Below are positions 1-9,572 of a DNA stretch of 50,460 nucleotides, piece by piece. The position numbers and the translations under genes were made by a program. The notes beneath the pieces are model-generated. The model was given only the letters and a program-made list of their open reading frames with translations, ran no database searches and was not told where the DNA came from. Source of the DNA: an uncultured Clostridia bacterium (lineage in GTDB: Bacteria > Bacillota > Clostridia > Oscillospirales > CAG-272); assembly GCA_947588825.1 (NCBI GenBank), contig CANPZU010000017.1, positions 1-50,460 on the forward strand, given 5' to 3'. How positions within the stretch are numbered: position 1 is the first letter of the stretch; the number at the start of each line of letters is the position of its first letter.

Positions 1-14
1 TGTCATAAATAAAC

Positions 15-68
15 CCCCATAGCGTAGTCTTGAAAATTTTTGTTTTTTCATGTGTCTACTCTATGGGG
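15..68 (-). terminator. Inverted repeat, possible terminator at the left edge
   Basis: Thirteen-base arms CCCCATAGCGTAG (15-27) and CTACTCTATGGGG (56-68) match at 12 of 13 positions around a 28-nt A/T-rich loop. Read on the minus strand the second arm is followed by GTTTATTT. It lies just downstream of the bPH2 gene, so it may end the long minus-strand operon. The long loop makes it weaker than a classical terminator. A minus-strand TATAAT at 71-76, just before the repeat, could instead be a -10 element for a gene outside the window. Confidence 0.4.
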
Positions 69-108
69 ATTATATCACACAGTCCCATTTTTTATTTTTA
101 AGCTCTTA

Positions 109-1374
109 TCAGCGGCGCGGAATTTTATAGTATTCCGACATTTCGACACTTATATTTCTCACCCGTATGGAGCGACCGGTTTTCCCGAAAACTTTTACGC
201 TGAAATTAACAAGTCCATGCCTTTTTTTAGCCGTTGTGCCGTAAGATGACACGGATTCTATCATGCGGTTTCGTATCAGCGCGCTTTTGCTGTAAAATCC
301 CCCGTTTGAAATGTAGGTTATTTCAGATGAGTATTCCATTTTTGAATTTTTGTAAAGCAAAAGCGCGTTAAGCAGCATAACCGCTTCAAAAAGAAGAGCG
401 ACAATCAGCCATCCTATCCCGAAAAAGATCGAAAGGACAAGAAGCGGAAGCGGCAAAAGCATCGTCCAGTGAATGATAAAGTATTTAAGCTTTCTATCGC
501 GTCTTTTTTTCGTTTCAAGGGAAAACTCGGGCAGCAGGAAGGATATTGCCTTATCTTTTTTTGAATTAGTCAGGAAGGGAAGAATGGTGTCGCTTTTCAT
601 AAAAAAGGCGTTGTAACCCACGGCGTAAATGCGCAGCTCCCCGCATCCGAATAGCTGCATAAGCGGAGACTGCGAGTATTCGGCGATAGCGATTCGGTCT
701 ATCGGAATATATATCTTGTGCTGGACCATCATTCCGTACTCAAAGCATATTGCGTCTTTGGTTCTTGTGGCGGTGTATTTATAGTATTTTATGAACTGCG
801 CAAGCACTCCTCCTGTTATCGCCCACAGCCAAATGATTGCCTGCGGCAGCGCAAAGGACATGACAAGGGCGCTGAAAAGAACGATTCTTTTAAATGCGTA
901 TTCTCTTATTTTATCTGCGGTCTCCGGCGTGATGTATTTGTTCCCGAAGAGTATTACCGCCGCCCAAATAATCGCAAGGAGAACGAAATACCAAATGAGT
1001 CTTGTTCTCAGCAAGGATTTTTTGATAAGATCCTTGTTGGTTACGCGTATCTTTCTTTGCCTGTCTCCGCTGTTTGTAAAGCGTTCGCACAGCTTTTCGG
1101 CAAAAGAGCGGGGAATTCCGAGAAGGGTAAATGCGTTGCTTGAGGATATTACGGTGAGATTGCACCTTCCAAAAATGTTCAGTATTATATTAGAGTTGAT
1201 CGAAGCGCATTCTATTCGCTTTGTGCTGACGCTCATGCACTTTTCGAAAAAGAAATTGCGTATTATTTCGATCCTGTCGTCAAAAAAACGGTATTTCCAT
1301 ATTAAAAAGCAAGTTTGAGTCATATTAAAGTTATCCCTGTCGGCCGTCAGATCAAATTGCTTTTTCAGATCCAC
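109..1374 (-). CDS. Membrane protein with two bacterial PH (bPH2/YdbT-like) domains
   Basis: A 421-residue protein with alternating soluble and membrane parts. The first soluble segment (about 20-100) has the bPH2-like run FDDRIEII. A membrane pair follows at about 125-185, then a second PH-like segment (about 200-290) with ICFEYGMMVQHKIYIPIDRIA, another membrane pair (about 300-345) and a C-terminal soluble part. The family is uncharacterised membrane proteins related to B. subtilis YdbS/YdbT. It is the last gene of the cluster, 16 nt after mutS2. The start used is GTG at 1374, which lacks a clear ribosome binding site. An ATG at 1323 preceded by AGGGAT is an alternative and would remove 17 residues. 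Function is unknown. Confidence 0.7.
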   Translation of the reverse strand: MDLKKQFDLTADRDNFNMTQTCFLIWKYRFFDDRIEIIRNFFFEKCMSVSTKRIECASINSNIILNIFGRCNLTVISSSNAFTLLGIPRSFAEKLCERFTNSGDRQRKIRVTNKDLIKKSLLRTRLIWYFVLLAIIWAAVILFGNKYITPETADKIREYAFKRIVLFSALVMSFALPQAIIWLWAITGGVLAQFIKYYKYTATRTKDAICFEYGMMVQHKIYIPIDRIAIAEYSQSPLMQLFGCGELRIYAVGYNAFFMKSDTILPFLTNSKKDKAISFLLPEFSLETKKRRDRKLKYFIIHWTMLLPLPLLVLSIFFGIGWLIVALLFEAVMLLNALLLYKNSKMEYSSEITYISNGGFYSKSALIRNRMIESVSSYGTTAKKRHGLVNFSVKVFGKTGRSIRVRNISVEMSEYYKIPRR

Positions 1375-1390
1375 GGAGTAATTTGCTGTT

Positions 1391-3799
1391 TTATTTCAGC
1401 TCTACCACAGTTACGCCGCCATCCCCTTCTCCGAAGGCCCCTATTCTGAAAGATGCTATTCTTTTATCGGAGCGAAAGAGCTCCCAAAGGCGTTTTTTCA
1501 GAGCGCCCGTTCCTTTGCCGTGAATGACGCGTACCGAATGTACTCCAGCGAGAACGGCGTTATCAAAATATCTGTCAAGCTCATTCCACGCGTCATCGCC
1601 GTTTTTTCCTCTCAGGTCTATCTCGGGCGAAAAGTATTTAACGCTTCCGGCGGCTGAGGCGTTTACCGCATCCGCGCCCGCCTTTTTTGTCTTACCTTCT
1701 TTTTTGGTCGTCTCAGACCTTATATCGCAAGCGAGCATGAGATTGGAAAGGTTTGTTTTCATACGTATATTTCCCGTTCTGACCGTCACAAAGCCGTCTT
1801 TGTCGGGATCGGTTACAACGCTCGCACTCTTGTTTATATTTATTATACGCACGTCGTCCCCTTTTACTATAGCTCGAGAGGGCGTGTAATTTGACGGCTC
1901 TTTTTCGCTTACCGGATCGATTTCATCATAGCCTTCGCTTAAAGCGCGCCGTATATTTCTGCGCGCCTCCTCAAGCTCCTGTGCGTAGTTCTCGCTGTCC
2001 TTCGCCTTTTTGGCTTTTTCAAGTTCGTTTAAAACGAAGTCGCTTGTTGCCCTTGCGCTTTCAATGATGCGCCTTGCCTGCTCAATCGCCTTTTCCCGTT
2101 CCTTTTGCGCCTTTTCAGCGTCCGCTTTGTAGCTTACTATCGCCTTTTTGTAAAGTTCCTCCTGCTTTTTTTGCAGTTCGCTCACTTCACGCAGCTTCTT
2201 TTCGGAGTCCTGTCTTTGCTTTTCAAGAGCTTCAATTACTTCTTCAAAGCGCTTGCTGTCGGGGGATATCAGTTCCGATGCACGGTCGATGACAGAGGAC
2301 GGCAGACCGAGACGTTTTGATATGGCAAAGGCGTTAGATTTACCCGGCGCGCCGATTATAAGTCGGTATGTCGGAGAGAGAGTTTCGATGTCGAATTCGC
2401 AGGCGGCGTTTGACACTCCCTTTGTGTCAAGAGCGTACATTTTTACCTCTGCGTAATGGGTCGTAGCGGCGCACAGCGCTCCTTTTGCTCTCGTGCTCTC
2501 TATTATTGCAACGGCGAGCGCCGCCCCTTCCACGGGGTCGGTGCCTGCGCCAAGCTCGTCGTAAAGGACAAGCGAATTTTGATCGGCGTCGTTTAATATT
2601 TTTACGATGTTCGTCATGTGCGCCGAAAAGGTGGAAAGAGATTGTTCTATAGACTGTTCGTCACCGATGTCGGGAAGTATCTTTTCAAATATTTTGAGTT
2701 TCGAGCCGTCTGCGGCGGGGATGTGCAGGCCGGACTGCGCCATGAGCGCGAAAAGTCCGAGCGTTTTAAGGGCGACGGTCTTGCCTCCCGTGTTCGGTCC
2801 GGTGATTATAAGGGTGTCAAAATCGCCTCCGAGGCGTATGTTGACAGGGACCACCTTATCGCTGTCAAGAAGAGGGTGTCTTGCCGCTTTGATATCTATA
2901 GGTCCGTCGGTTGTGACGATCGGCTCGACGCCCTTCATTTTCCATGAAAGCTCGGATCTTGCAAATATATACGCAAGCAGTGTGAGGTTGCGGTAATTCA
3001 GAATCAGAGCGGAAGAAGAGCGGGCGACGCTGTCGGAAAGGGTATACAGTATGCGCTCGATTTCCTTTTTCTCCGATATCTCCAGCTCGCGCAGCTCGTT
3101 ATTTGCTTCGACTATCGCCATAGGTTCGATAAACATTGTGGAGCCGGTGGAAGAAGTGTCGTGTATAAGACCCTTTATATCGTTTTTGTGCTCCGCTTTG
3201 ACGGGAATGACATATCTGCCTTCTCTTATCGTTACTATGTTTTCCTGAAGGTATTTGGAATACTGATCGGATGTGATATATTTTTGAAGCGTTTCTCTGA
3301 TTTTATTGTTGGTAAGCCTTATGGCGCGCCGAAGCTGAGAAAGCTTGGGACTCGCGTCGTCCGAGATAATGTCCTCGGCGATTATAATCCGTCTTATCTC
3401 GTAAGAGAGAAGCTTATCGGGCATGAGTCTTGAAAATATTTCCTCAAGAGAGCCAAGATTTGTGTTCCTTCCCGACGAGTAATCACAAAGCGCAACTACT
3501 CCTTCGAGCAGCGATGCAATTTCAAGCAGTTCTTTGGGGCTGAGCATCGCGCCCTTTACGGCTCTGTCCACAGCGGGAGTTATGTCCTTTATATTTTTGA
3601 AATAAGGAGCGCCTTTTTCGGCAGACAGACGCTTTGCATCAGTGGTCTGGGAAAGCTTTTTTCTTATGTGTTCCGGCTCCTCTTCGGGACGGGAGGCAAG
3701 GGCCATTTCCTTTGCTCCCTGAGTTGCTGCACACTCGGCAAGCATCTTTAGTATTTTTGTGTATTCAAGTGTTTGTATTGCTTTATCAAAATTTGGCAT
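1391..3799 (-). CDS. mutS2: Endonuclease MutS2 / ribosome-collision rescue factor
   Basis: An 802-residue protein of the usual MutS2 length. It has the MutS core and clamp segments (about 1-300), an ATPase with Walker A GPNTGGKT at 334-341 and Walker B LVLYDELGAGTDP, a long charged coiled coil (about 520-640), and a C-terminal Smr domain with IDLRGKN and VIHGKGTGAL. Members of this family suppress homologous recombination. In B. subtilis MutS2 also splits collided ribosomes, with the Smr domain as the nuclease or ribosome-binding part. The mismatch-recognition domain of MutS1 is absent, as expected. It lies downstream of recO in the yqfC-to-bPH2 cluster. Confidence 0.96.
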   Translation of the reverse strand: MPNFDKAIQTLEYTKILKMLAECAATQGAKEMALASRPEEEPEHIRKKLSQTTDAKRLSAEKGAPYFKNIKDITPAVDRAVKGAMLSPKELLEIASLLEGVVALCDYSSGRNTNLGSLEEIFSRLMPDKLLSYEIRRIIIAEDIISDDASPKLSQLRRAIRLTNNKIRETLQKYITSDQYSKYLQENIVTIREGRYVIPVKAEHKNDIKGLIHDTSSTGSTMFIEPMAIVEANNELRELEISEKKEIERILYTLSDSVARSSSALILNYRNLTLLAYIFARSELSWKMKGVEPIVTTDGPIDIKAARHPLLDSDKVVPVNIRLGGDFDTLIITGPNTGGKTVALKTLGLFALMAQSGLHIPAADGSKLKIFEKILPDIGDEQSIEQSLSTFSAHMTNIVKILNDADQNSLVLYDELGAGTDPVEGAALAVAIIESTRAKGALCAATTHYAEVKMYALDTKGVSNAACEFDIETLSPTYRLIIGAPGKSNAFAISKRLGLPSSVIDRASELISPDSKRFEEVIEALEKQRQDSEKKLREVSELQKKQEELYKKAIVSYKADAEKAQKEREKAIEQARRIIESARATSDFVLNELEKAKKAKDSENYAQELEEARRNIRRALSEGYDEIDPVSEKEPSNYTPSRAIVKGDDVRIININKSASVVTDPDKDGFVTVRTGNIRMKTNLSNLMLACDIRSETTKKEGKTKKAGADAVNASAAGSVKYFSPEIDLRGKNGDDAWNELDRYFDNAVLAGVHSVRVIHGKGTGALKKRLWELFRSDKRIASFRIGAFGEGDGGVTVVELK

Positions 3800-3865
3800 A
3801 ATGTTTTACCGTTTTTACTTTGCGCCGTAATTTAAAGGCGTTTTTTGTTTTTTTGTTTTAATTAA

Positions 3866-4633
3866 TTACAAACCGAGAGAGCGGTAGAATTTAAGAGTGT
3901 CAAAAGTGTCTTTTTCAAGATGAGTAAGAAGATACCGTTCGCAAAGGTCAAAAAACTTGACGTCCTCGTCAGAACCAAGGTTAAATGAGAATACCCTCTT
4001 TGGAGGCGCGCTTATAACGTAACGCACGGCTAAAAACAGCGCCGCGCTGAGATCTGCATATTTCCACGCGTCAAAGTCCGATATTTCGGACATGCAGTCC
4101 TTACATATGATATTGCCTCCCTCTATATCAAGAAAGAAGGGGGGCGGCGTCTTGCGCGCGCATACCGAGCATTCTGAAAGGTCGGGCATAAAGCCGAGAA
4201 TACTTGCAATACGCAGTTCAAAGCACGCCTTTATGTGCTTTAGCCCTTTGTTTGAGGAGGAGATCATGTACAGAGTGTTAAGGACCAAAGAGAGGACCGA
4301 GTTGTCATATTCTCCCTCGATGCTCACTTCTTCGGTCACCTGAAGGACATATTGAGCGAGAGCGAGCTTTTCGATGTCTTCACGGATGCTGTAAAAATTC
4401 TCGATAAGCGCCGCTTCTTTAAGATAATACTTTTCGTCCTTTTCGGTCAGCGTGAATTCGTCATAGCAAAACAGCTGTGTGGAGGAGAGCCGGTGACTTT
4501 TTATGTTTCTTACTCCCTTACATGAGATCAGCAGCTTTCCCATGTCCTTTGCAAGGACCGTAATGAGCTTATCAGATTCTCCCATCGGTATCTCGCGCAG
4601 CACCAGTGCCTTTATTGTCAATTCCTTTGTCAT
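3866..4633 (-). CDS. recO: DNA repair protein RecO
   Basis: A 255-residue protein matching RecO: an N-terminal OB fold (about 1-80, with ALVLREIPMGESDKLITVL), a helical domain, and a four-cysteine zinc-finger-type motif C-x2-C...C-x2-C (CSVCARK and ICKDCM at about 155-180). RecO loads RecA on SSB-coated single-stranded DNA with RecR in the RecFOR pathway. It follows era by 26 nt, the common order in Bacillota (era-recO), and is probably co-transcribed with it. Confidence 0.95.
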   Translation of the reverse strand: MTKELTIKALVLREIPMGESDKLITVLAKDMGKLLISCKGVRNIKSHRLSSTQLFCYDEFTLTEKDEKYYLKEAALIENFYSIREDIEKLALAQYVLQVTEEVSIEGEYDNSVLSLVLNTLYMISSSNKGLKHIKACFELRIASILGFMPDLSECSVCARKTPPPFFLDIEGGNIICKDCMSEISDFDAWKYADLSAALFLAVRYVISAPPKRVFSFNLGSDEDVKFFDLCERYLLTHLEKDTFDTLKFYRSLGL

Positions 4634-4659
4634 GTCCGAACGGCCCTCTTAATGTGTTT

Positions 4660-5553
4660 TTACTCCTGCTCCTCGTCTTTTATTCCGAAATCGTTTATTA
4701 TAAAGTCGCTCTCCCGCCAGTTTTCCTTGACCTTGACCCACAGGTCAAGAAAAATTTTGACGCCGAAGAAGCTTTCCATGTCGGATCTCGCATAAGAACC
4801 GATTTTTTTGAGCATATCTCCGTTTTTTCCTATTATGATGCGCTTGTGGGAAGCCTTCTCACAAAATATTTCTGCCCTGATGCGCAGCAGCTTTCCTTCT
4901 TCTTTAAATTCTTCTATTACCACAGCGCAGCCGTGGGGAATTTCGTTGTCAAGCAAGCGCAGAAGCTTTTCTCTGATTATTTCAGAGGCTATTTTTCTTT
5001 CGGGCTGGTCGGTTAGCTCGTCCGGGGCAAATATCCACTCACCCTCGTAAAGCAGCTTTGCAGCCTCGTCAAGCAGAGTATCTATCCCCTCGTTTTTTAT
5101 GGCGCAGGTAGGCACCACGGCCGCATATTCCGAAAGAGCGGCGTACTCGCTCACGGTTTTGGCAACTCCGGCGAAGTTTGTGTTGTCGGTCTTGTTGAGC
5201 GCGAGTATAAGCGGCATCTTATTTTCATTGAAGCGCTCGATAAAATTCTTTTCGATCTGACCGGGAGGATATGAAGCGTCGGCGACGAGGATTGCGGCGT
5301 CCACTTGAGAGATTGCGGAGCTTATCGACTTTATCATGCGGCGTCCAAGCTTTGTGCGGGGATTGTGCATTCCGGGCGTGTCAAGAAATACAAATTGGTT
5401 TTCGCCTTTTGTAAGTATACCCGTTATCTTTGTCCTTGTGGTTTGAGGCTTATTAGATACGATCGCCACTTTTTCTCCGAGCAGACGGTTAAGTATTGTG
5501 GACTTTCCCGCGTTGGGACGTCCCACTATCGCTATAAATCCTGTTTTTTTCAT
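4660..5553 (-). CDS. era: GTPase Era, 16S rRNA/30S maturation factor
   Basis: A 297-residue protein of normal Era length. G1 is GRPNAGKST (about 11-19), G3 is DTPGMH, G4 is NKTD, and the C-terminal KH domain contains HKRIIIGKNGDMLKKIG. Era binds the 3' end of 16S rRNA and couples GTP hydrolysis to small-subunit assembly. ybeY, which acts on the same rRNA end, is immediately upstream (17-nt gap), so the two are likely co-expressed. The dgkA and cdd genes often found between ybeY and era in Bacilli are absent here. Confidence 0.97.
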   Translation of the reverse strand: MKKTGFIAIVGRPNAGKSTILNRLLGEKVAIVSNKPQTTRTKITGILTKGENQFVFLDTPGMHNPRTKLGRRMIKSISSAISQVDAAILVADASYPPGQIEKNFIERFNENKMPLILALNKTDNTNFAGVAKTVSEYAALSEYAAVVPTCAIKNEGIDTLLDEAAKLLYEGEWIFAPDELTDQPERKIASEIIREKLLRLLDNEIPHGCAVVIEEFKEEGKLLRIRAEIFCEKASHKRIIIGKNGDMLKKIGSYARSDMESFFGVKIFLDLWVKVKENWRESDFIINDFGIKDEEQE

Positions 5554-5570
5554 TTGTTTTTGTTCGATCC

Positions 5571-6050
5571 TCAGTTATTATTAGGCATTTGGCGCAAAAG
5601 ACCGATGGAGTTTAAAATCATCTCTTGCTTTTCAAACATTTCTCTCTCGTTTTCCTGACCATGTTCATGGTCGTATCCCAAAAGGTGGAGCATTGAATGC
5701 ACGCATAAAAAGGCGACTTCTCTTTCAAATGAATGGCCGTATTCATTTGCTTGACTTTGCGCCTTTTCAAGGGATATCACAATGTCGCCGAGTACGCACG
5801 GCTCGCCGTCTTTAAATTCTTCGTCGAAAATGGGAAATGAAAGCACATCGGTCGGCATGTCGACGCCTCTGTAATTCAAATTGAGAGCGCGTATCTTTTG
5901 ATTATCGATCAAAGTGACGGAAATTTCCGCGTCACGCTCGTATTTCTCGTAGTTGAGGCTCGCGTTCACCGCTTTCTTTATAAGAGAGCAAAGAGCTTTA
6001 TCGGTTTTTATTTTGTCTTGATCGTTCGTAATGTAAATTTTATTTTTCAT
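5571..6050 (-). CDS. ybeY: Endoribonuclease YbeY (rRNA maturation)
   Basis: A 159-residue protein with the family zinc motif HSMLHLLGYDH (His-x3-His-x5-His) near residues 118-128 and the conserved segment NYRGVDMPTDVLSFP. YbeY is a metal-dependent RNase involved in 16S rRNA 3'-end processing and ribosome quality control. It lies between phoH (6 nt upstream) and era, a standard conserved order, and probably shares their transcript. Confidence 0.96.
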   Translation of the reverse strand: MKNKIYITNDQDKIKTDKALCSLIKKAVNASLNYEKYERDAEISVTLIDNQKIRALNLNYRGVDMPTDVLSFPIFDEEFKDGEPCVLGDIVISLEKAQSQANEYGHSFEREVAFLCVHSMLHLLGYDHEHGQENEREMFEKQEMILNSIGLLRQMPNNN

Positions 6051-6056
6051 GGCGTC

Positions 6057-7067
6057 TCACTGCTTGAATTTATATGTCCTTTTTCTGTTTTCCTCTTTGC
6101 CGGACTTTTCTCGGTCGTGTTTTTCATAGGCGAGTATTATCTGTTGGACCAGTCTGTGGCGTACGACGTCTTTATCGGTGAAGCGGTGGATCTTTATGTC
6201 GTCGATGCCTTCAAGTATGCTTACCGCCTGCGCAAGACCGCTTTTTTGCCCTCTCGGAAGGTCGGTTTGCGTAAGGTCGCCCGTTATTATCGCCTTTGAT
6301 GACAGTCCGAGTCGTGTTAAAAACATTTTCATTTGTTCGGGCGTAGTGTTTTGCGCTTCGTCGAGTATTATAAAGCTGTTGTCAAGCGTTCTGCCTCTCA
6401 TGTAAGCAAGAGGGGCTATTTCGATGACACCCTTTTCCACATTGCGCGCGTACGCCTCGTTGCCCATTGTCTCGTACAGGGCGTCGTAAAGAGGACGCAG
6501 ATAAGGGTCTATCTTGCTTTGCAGATCTCCGGGAAGATATCCGAGCCGCTCTCCTGCCTCTACGGCGGGACGGGTCAGAATTATCCTGCTTACCTCTCTT
6601 TTGCGCAGCGCGGATACCGCCATGGCGACCGCCAAAAAAGTCTTTCCCGTTCCGGCTGGGCCTATTCCGAACACGATCGTGTTGTTTTTTATATCTTCCG
6701 CGTATTTCTTTTGCCCTACTGTCTTGGCTTTTATGGGCTTGCCTTTTGCCGTTATGCAAAGACAACTGTCATCAAGCACAGAGAGCTCGCTCTCCATACC
6801 GTCTACGCACATGTTGATGGCGTAAAGGGTTATTTGTTCGTTTACGCCGTCTCCCGAGAGGGCGCATTTTTTCAGGTAGTTTATCGCCTTGGAGGCAAGA
6901 GAGATATTATGCTCGTCGCCGCTTATAACTATCGAGTTACCGTCCTCGCTGCGGTTGTAGATGCGGACCTCGAAGCGGTCTTCTATTAATTTCACGTTTG
7001 AGTCATAGCTTCCGAATATTTCGGATACTATGGCGGAGCTTTCAACGGCAATTATATTTTCAGCCAT
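6057..7067 (-). CDS. phoH: PhoH-family ATPase (PhoH-like)
   Basis: A 336-residue protein with an N-terminal KH-like segment (about 20-70) and a PhoH P-loop ATPase. Walker A is GPAGTGKT, followed by RPAVEAGERLGYLPGDL and the Walker B FIILDEAQN. The C-terminal tail is lysine/arginine rich. PhoH-like proteins are cytoplasmic ATPases implicated in RNA metabolism, and their conserved linkage to ybeY supports a role in rRNA handling. The physiological substrate is not settled. The downstream ybeY start is 6 nt beyond the stop codon. Confidence 0.95.
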   Translation of the reverse strand: MAENIIAVESSAIVSEIFGSYDSNVKLIEDRFEVRIYNRSEDGNSIVISGDEHNISLASKAINYLKKCALSGDGVNEQITLYAINMCVDGMESELSVLDDSCLCITAKGKPIKAKTVGQKKYAEDIKNNTIVFGIGPAGTGKTFLAVAMAVSALRKREVSRIILTRPAVEAGERLGYLPGDLQSKIDPYLRPLYDALYETMGNEAYARNVEKGVIEIAPLAYMRGRTLDNSFIILDEAQNTTPEQMKMFLTRLGLSSKAIITGDLTQTDLPRGQKSGLAQAVSILEGIDDIKIHRFTDKDVVRHRLVQQIILAYEKHDREKSGKEENRKRTYKFKQ

Positions 7068-7106
7068 ATATGACCATTCCTTTCGGCAAATAAGCCAGGT
7101 TTTGTT

Positions 7107-8318
7107 TTACTCTTTCTGCGGATTGTGATTGTAATTGTAATCTTCTTTTACTATCTTTCGTTCCTGTGCTATATTTTCAATGCAGTACACGGTGACTTCA
7201 AGTCGGTATTTTGTGTCGTCGCATTCGTCTTTCATTGATATTGACAGAATATCCGCACTTGAAAATTCAGAATCTATTTTTGAAGCCAGTTCCTCTCTTG
7301 CAAGGGAGGCCGCCTTTTCTTTACTTATCTTTATCTGCTTTTCCTCGCTTTTATAAAAGGTCCTTGTCACAACTCCCACGGGCAGGGTGATATTTCCGGG
7401 AAGCGTAAGGTACTTGGTGGTGTCTCTTGCCAGCAGGCCGTCCTCCGAAACGTTCTTTCCGGGAAGGTCAAACTGTTTTGCAAAGAACAAAATGGAGCTT
7501 TTACCGTTTTTGTATTCCTTTTCGCTTGTCAGGACCTGTTCAAGAGGAATGTCGATTGAAAAGCTGTGAGAGGTTTTGGCGTATACATCTGCTTGCGATC
7601 GTACGAGTCGGAATGTTCCGTCTTCCTTTCCGACGACTCCGCTGACTATCGTTTCTCCCTTTCTGATCGTAGATCCCGCGTTTTTTACTATCTCGCCATT
7701 TTTCAGTACGATGCGTTCAATAAAGCCGTCGCATGAGGCGATTATCGAAGAGGGCGTGTTGTCCTCTGCGTCCTTATCGCCGTGCCCGAGGCTCTCTCTT
7801 ACCCTGATATCGACGCAGTTGCCGATTATATTTATACTCATCCATGAGAGATCGTCGTTTTGCAGCAGATACTCATTGCACAGCAGCTTAACATTCACCG
7901 AGGGGATAAACGAGCCGACTCCAAAGCCGAGTTCTTTGAGGTCGCTTGTTATGCGGCTGTCTTCCACGCTTTCGTTGCCGATAACGTTTATCTGCCATAC
8001 GAAGGAGGAAGAGAGGTAAATTATCGCAAAAAGCGAAAGAACTCCAGCGACAAGTCCCCACCTTTTCCTGTATCTTAAAATGTAGCTCGGAAGTCCGATA
8101 AGCTTTCCTTCGGGAAAAGGGAGAAGGTACTGTTTAAAAAGCTTTTTAAGTCTTCTGAGGCTGAACGAAGGAATCTCAAAAACAAGAGCGTCCCCCTCTT
8201 TATGCATGCCGTAAGTATTGATATTCTCACGCACAAGCACATTAAGTGTGTTTGTGGTATACTGATTTACGCGAAATCGAAAGGAACCTATAATGAAGAG
8301 AAAGAGTCGGTAAATCAT
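7107..8318 (-). CDS. yqfD: Sporulation protein YqfD (stage IV type)
   Basis: A 403-residue YqfD: N-terminal region ending in RLKKLFKQYLLPFPEG, one membrane helix (about 80-100, LSLFAIIYLSSSFVWQI), then an extracytoplasmic domain with IGNCVDIRVRE. YqfD is a sigma-E-dependent mother-cell membrane protein needed for sporulation. The start chosen is ATG at 8318. It overlaps the yqfC stop as ATGA and has GGAGG seven nt upstream. An upstream ATG at 8363 lies inside yqfC and lacks these signals. The yqfC-yqfD-phoH order is conserved in spore formers. Confidence 0.94.
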   Translation of the reverse strand: MIYRLFLFIIGSFRFRVNQYTTNTLNVLVRENINTYGMHKEGDALVFEIPSFSLRRLKKLFKQYLLPFPEGKLIGLPSYILRYRKRWGLVAGVLSLFAIIYLSSSFVWQINVIGNESVEDSRITSDLKELGFGVGSFIPSVNVKLLCNEYLLQNDDLSWMSINIIGNCVDIRVRESLGHGDKDAEDNTPSSIIASCDGFIERIVLKNGEIVKNAGSTIRKGETIVSGVVGKEDGTFRLVRSQADVYAKTSHSFSIDIPLEQVLTSEKEYKNGKSSILFFAKQFDLPGKNVSEDGLLARDTTKYLTLPGNITLPVGVVTRTFYKSEEKQIKISKEKAASLAREELASKIDSEFSSADILSISMKDECDDTKYRLEVTVYCIENIAQERKIVKEDYNYNHNPQKE

Positions 8319-8560
8319 TTGCGGTCCTCCAAGTTCACTGAAGAAATGCGACCGCTGATGCAAAGCTCGTGACTTGAATATGATTTCAGGACAAGCTCGC
8401 TTCCGTTAACGATCAGATTACGTCTGCTCAGTTTTATTGCCACCTTGTCCCTTTCATAGACGAGTATCGCAAGGCACCCGTCGACCCAAACGTTTCTGTC
8501 GTTTTCAAGAGTTACGGTGAAATTTTCATATGTGATCCTGTGTCGTCTTATGCGCGGCAT
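8315..8560 (-). CDS. yqfC: Sporulation protein YqfC
   Basis: An 81-residue protein of normal YqfC length, with the β-rich pattern VTLENDRNVWVDGCLAILVYE and LSRRNLIVNGSEL. YqfC is a small conserved sporulation protein of unknown biochemical role that is co-expressed with YqfD in the mother cell. CGGAGGAT precedes the ATG at good distance. The stop codon overlaps the yqfD start by 4 nt, indicating translational coupling. It is the first gene of the long minus-strand cluster. I saw no convincing sigma-E promoter in the 69-nt divergent gap to the ylbJ-like gene. Confidence 0.9.
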   Translation of the reverse strand: MPRIRRHRITYENFTVTLENDRNVWVDGCLAILVYERDKVAIKLSRRNLIVNGSELVLKSYSSHELCISGRISSVNLEDRK

Positions 8561-8629
8561 GAATAATCCTCCGAAAAAATCAATACATTTGTACGGAATT
8601 ATTTTATTCGAAGGTTTGGTGATTCATTC

Positions 8630-9565
8630 GTGAAGAAAAGAGGGCGTATAAGAATTATAAGTTCAACGGGAACGTGGATCATTTTGATATGCTGCATACT
8701 GCTTCTTATAAAAAATCCCGCCCTGTCAGCCTCTTTTGTGAAAAAGGGCTTTGAGATATGCGTACGGTCGGTGATACCCGCGATATTCCCCTTTGCCGTG
8801 ATCAGCTCGCTGCTTTGCGTATTGGAGACGCCGCGAGCATTTGCAAAGCTTATCTCCCTTTTGTTCGGAGTGAGCAAGGAGGGCGCCGGAGCGGTAGTTT
8901 CGGGGCTTCTTTCGGGTTTTCCCATTGGAGGAATGTGTACTTTTGAGCTGTACGGGGCAAAGCGGATAAGCAAAGCCGAGGCGGAAAGGCTCCTATGCTT
9001 TACCAACAATCCTTCGGCGGCATTTGTTATCGGGTATGTCGGGCTTGGAGTGCTGGGGAGCGCACGGCTCGGGGTTATGCTGTACCTGACGCTTGTCGCG
9101 ACGTCGATTGTTACAGCGTTCATTTTGCGTCCTCGAGGACAGGAGCCCTTTGTCCCGCTTCTGTCTGCCGAAAGAGGAAGCGTGGGAATATCTGAAACGG
9201 TAAAAGCAATAAAGAACACGGCGACGACGATGCTTGCCGTTTCGTCCTTTATCATAGCTTTTTCAGTGATAGGAGGGTATATAGATCTTGCCTGTGCGTT
9301 CCTTCCCGAAAATATACGGTGCGCCGTCAACGGCGTTATTGAGATAAGCGGGGGAATAAACAGTATAGCCGAAAGCTCTGTTTCAAGCAGAAGCGCCTTT
9401 ATACTCGCGGGCGCGATATGCTCCTTTTCGGGAATATCGGTTCATATGCAAATAGCGTCGCTTAATATATATCCCGAGCTCAGCATGAAAAAATACTGTA
9501 TATCAAAAATTGTTTCCGCGCCGCTTACAGCGTCTGTCTGCGCGCTTCTCTCATTGGCGCTTTAG
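8630..9565 (+). CDS. ylbJ: YlbJ-like sporulation integral membrane protein
   Basis: A 311-residue hydrophobic protein with about eight membrane segments. It has the nucleoside-recognition (Gate) pattern seen in YlbJ: VIPAIFPFAVISSLL, then GLLSGFPIGGMCTFELY and LLCFTNNPSAAFVIGYVGLG. YlbJ is required for spore cortex formation in B. subtilis. This copy is shorter than the roughly 400-residue Bacillus protein, so it may be a reduced paralogue. Start is GTG at 8630 with GAAGG upstream. It is transcribed divergently from yqfC. Confidence 0.78.
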   Translation: MKKRGRIRIISSTGTWIILICCILLLIKNPALSASFVKKGFEICVRSVIPAIFPFAVISSLLCVLETPRAFAKLISLLFGVSKEGAGAVVSGLLSGFPIGGMCTFELYGAKRISKAEAERLLCFTNNPSAAFVIGYVGLGVLGSARLGVMLYLTLVATSIVTAFILRPRGQEPFVPLLSAERGSVGISETVKAIKNTATTMLAVSSFIIAFSVIGGYIDLACAFLPENIRCAVNGVIEISGGINSIAESSVSSRSAFILAGAICSFSGISVHMQIASLNIYPELSMKKYCISKIVSAPLTASVCALLSLAL

Positions 9566-9572
9566 CCTGCGG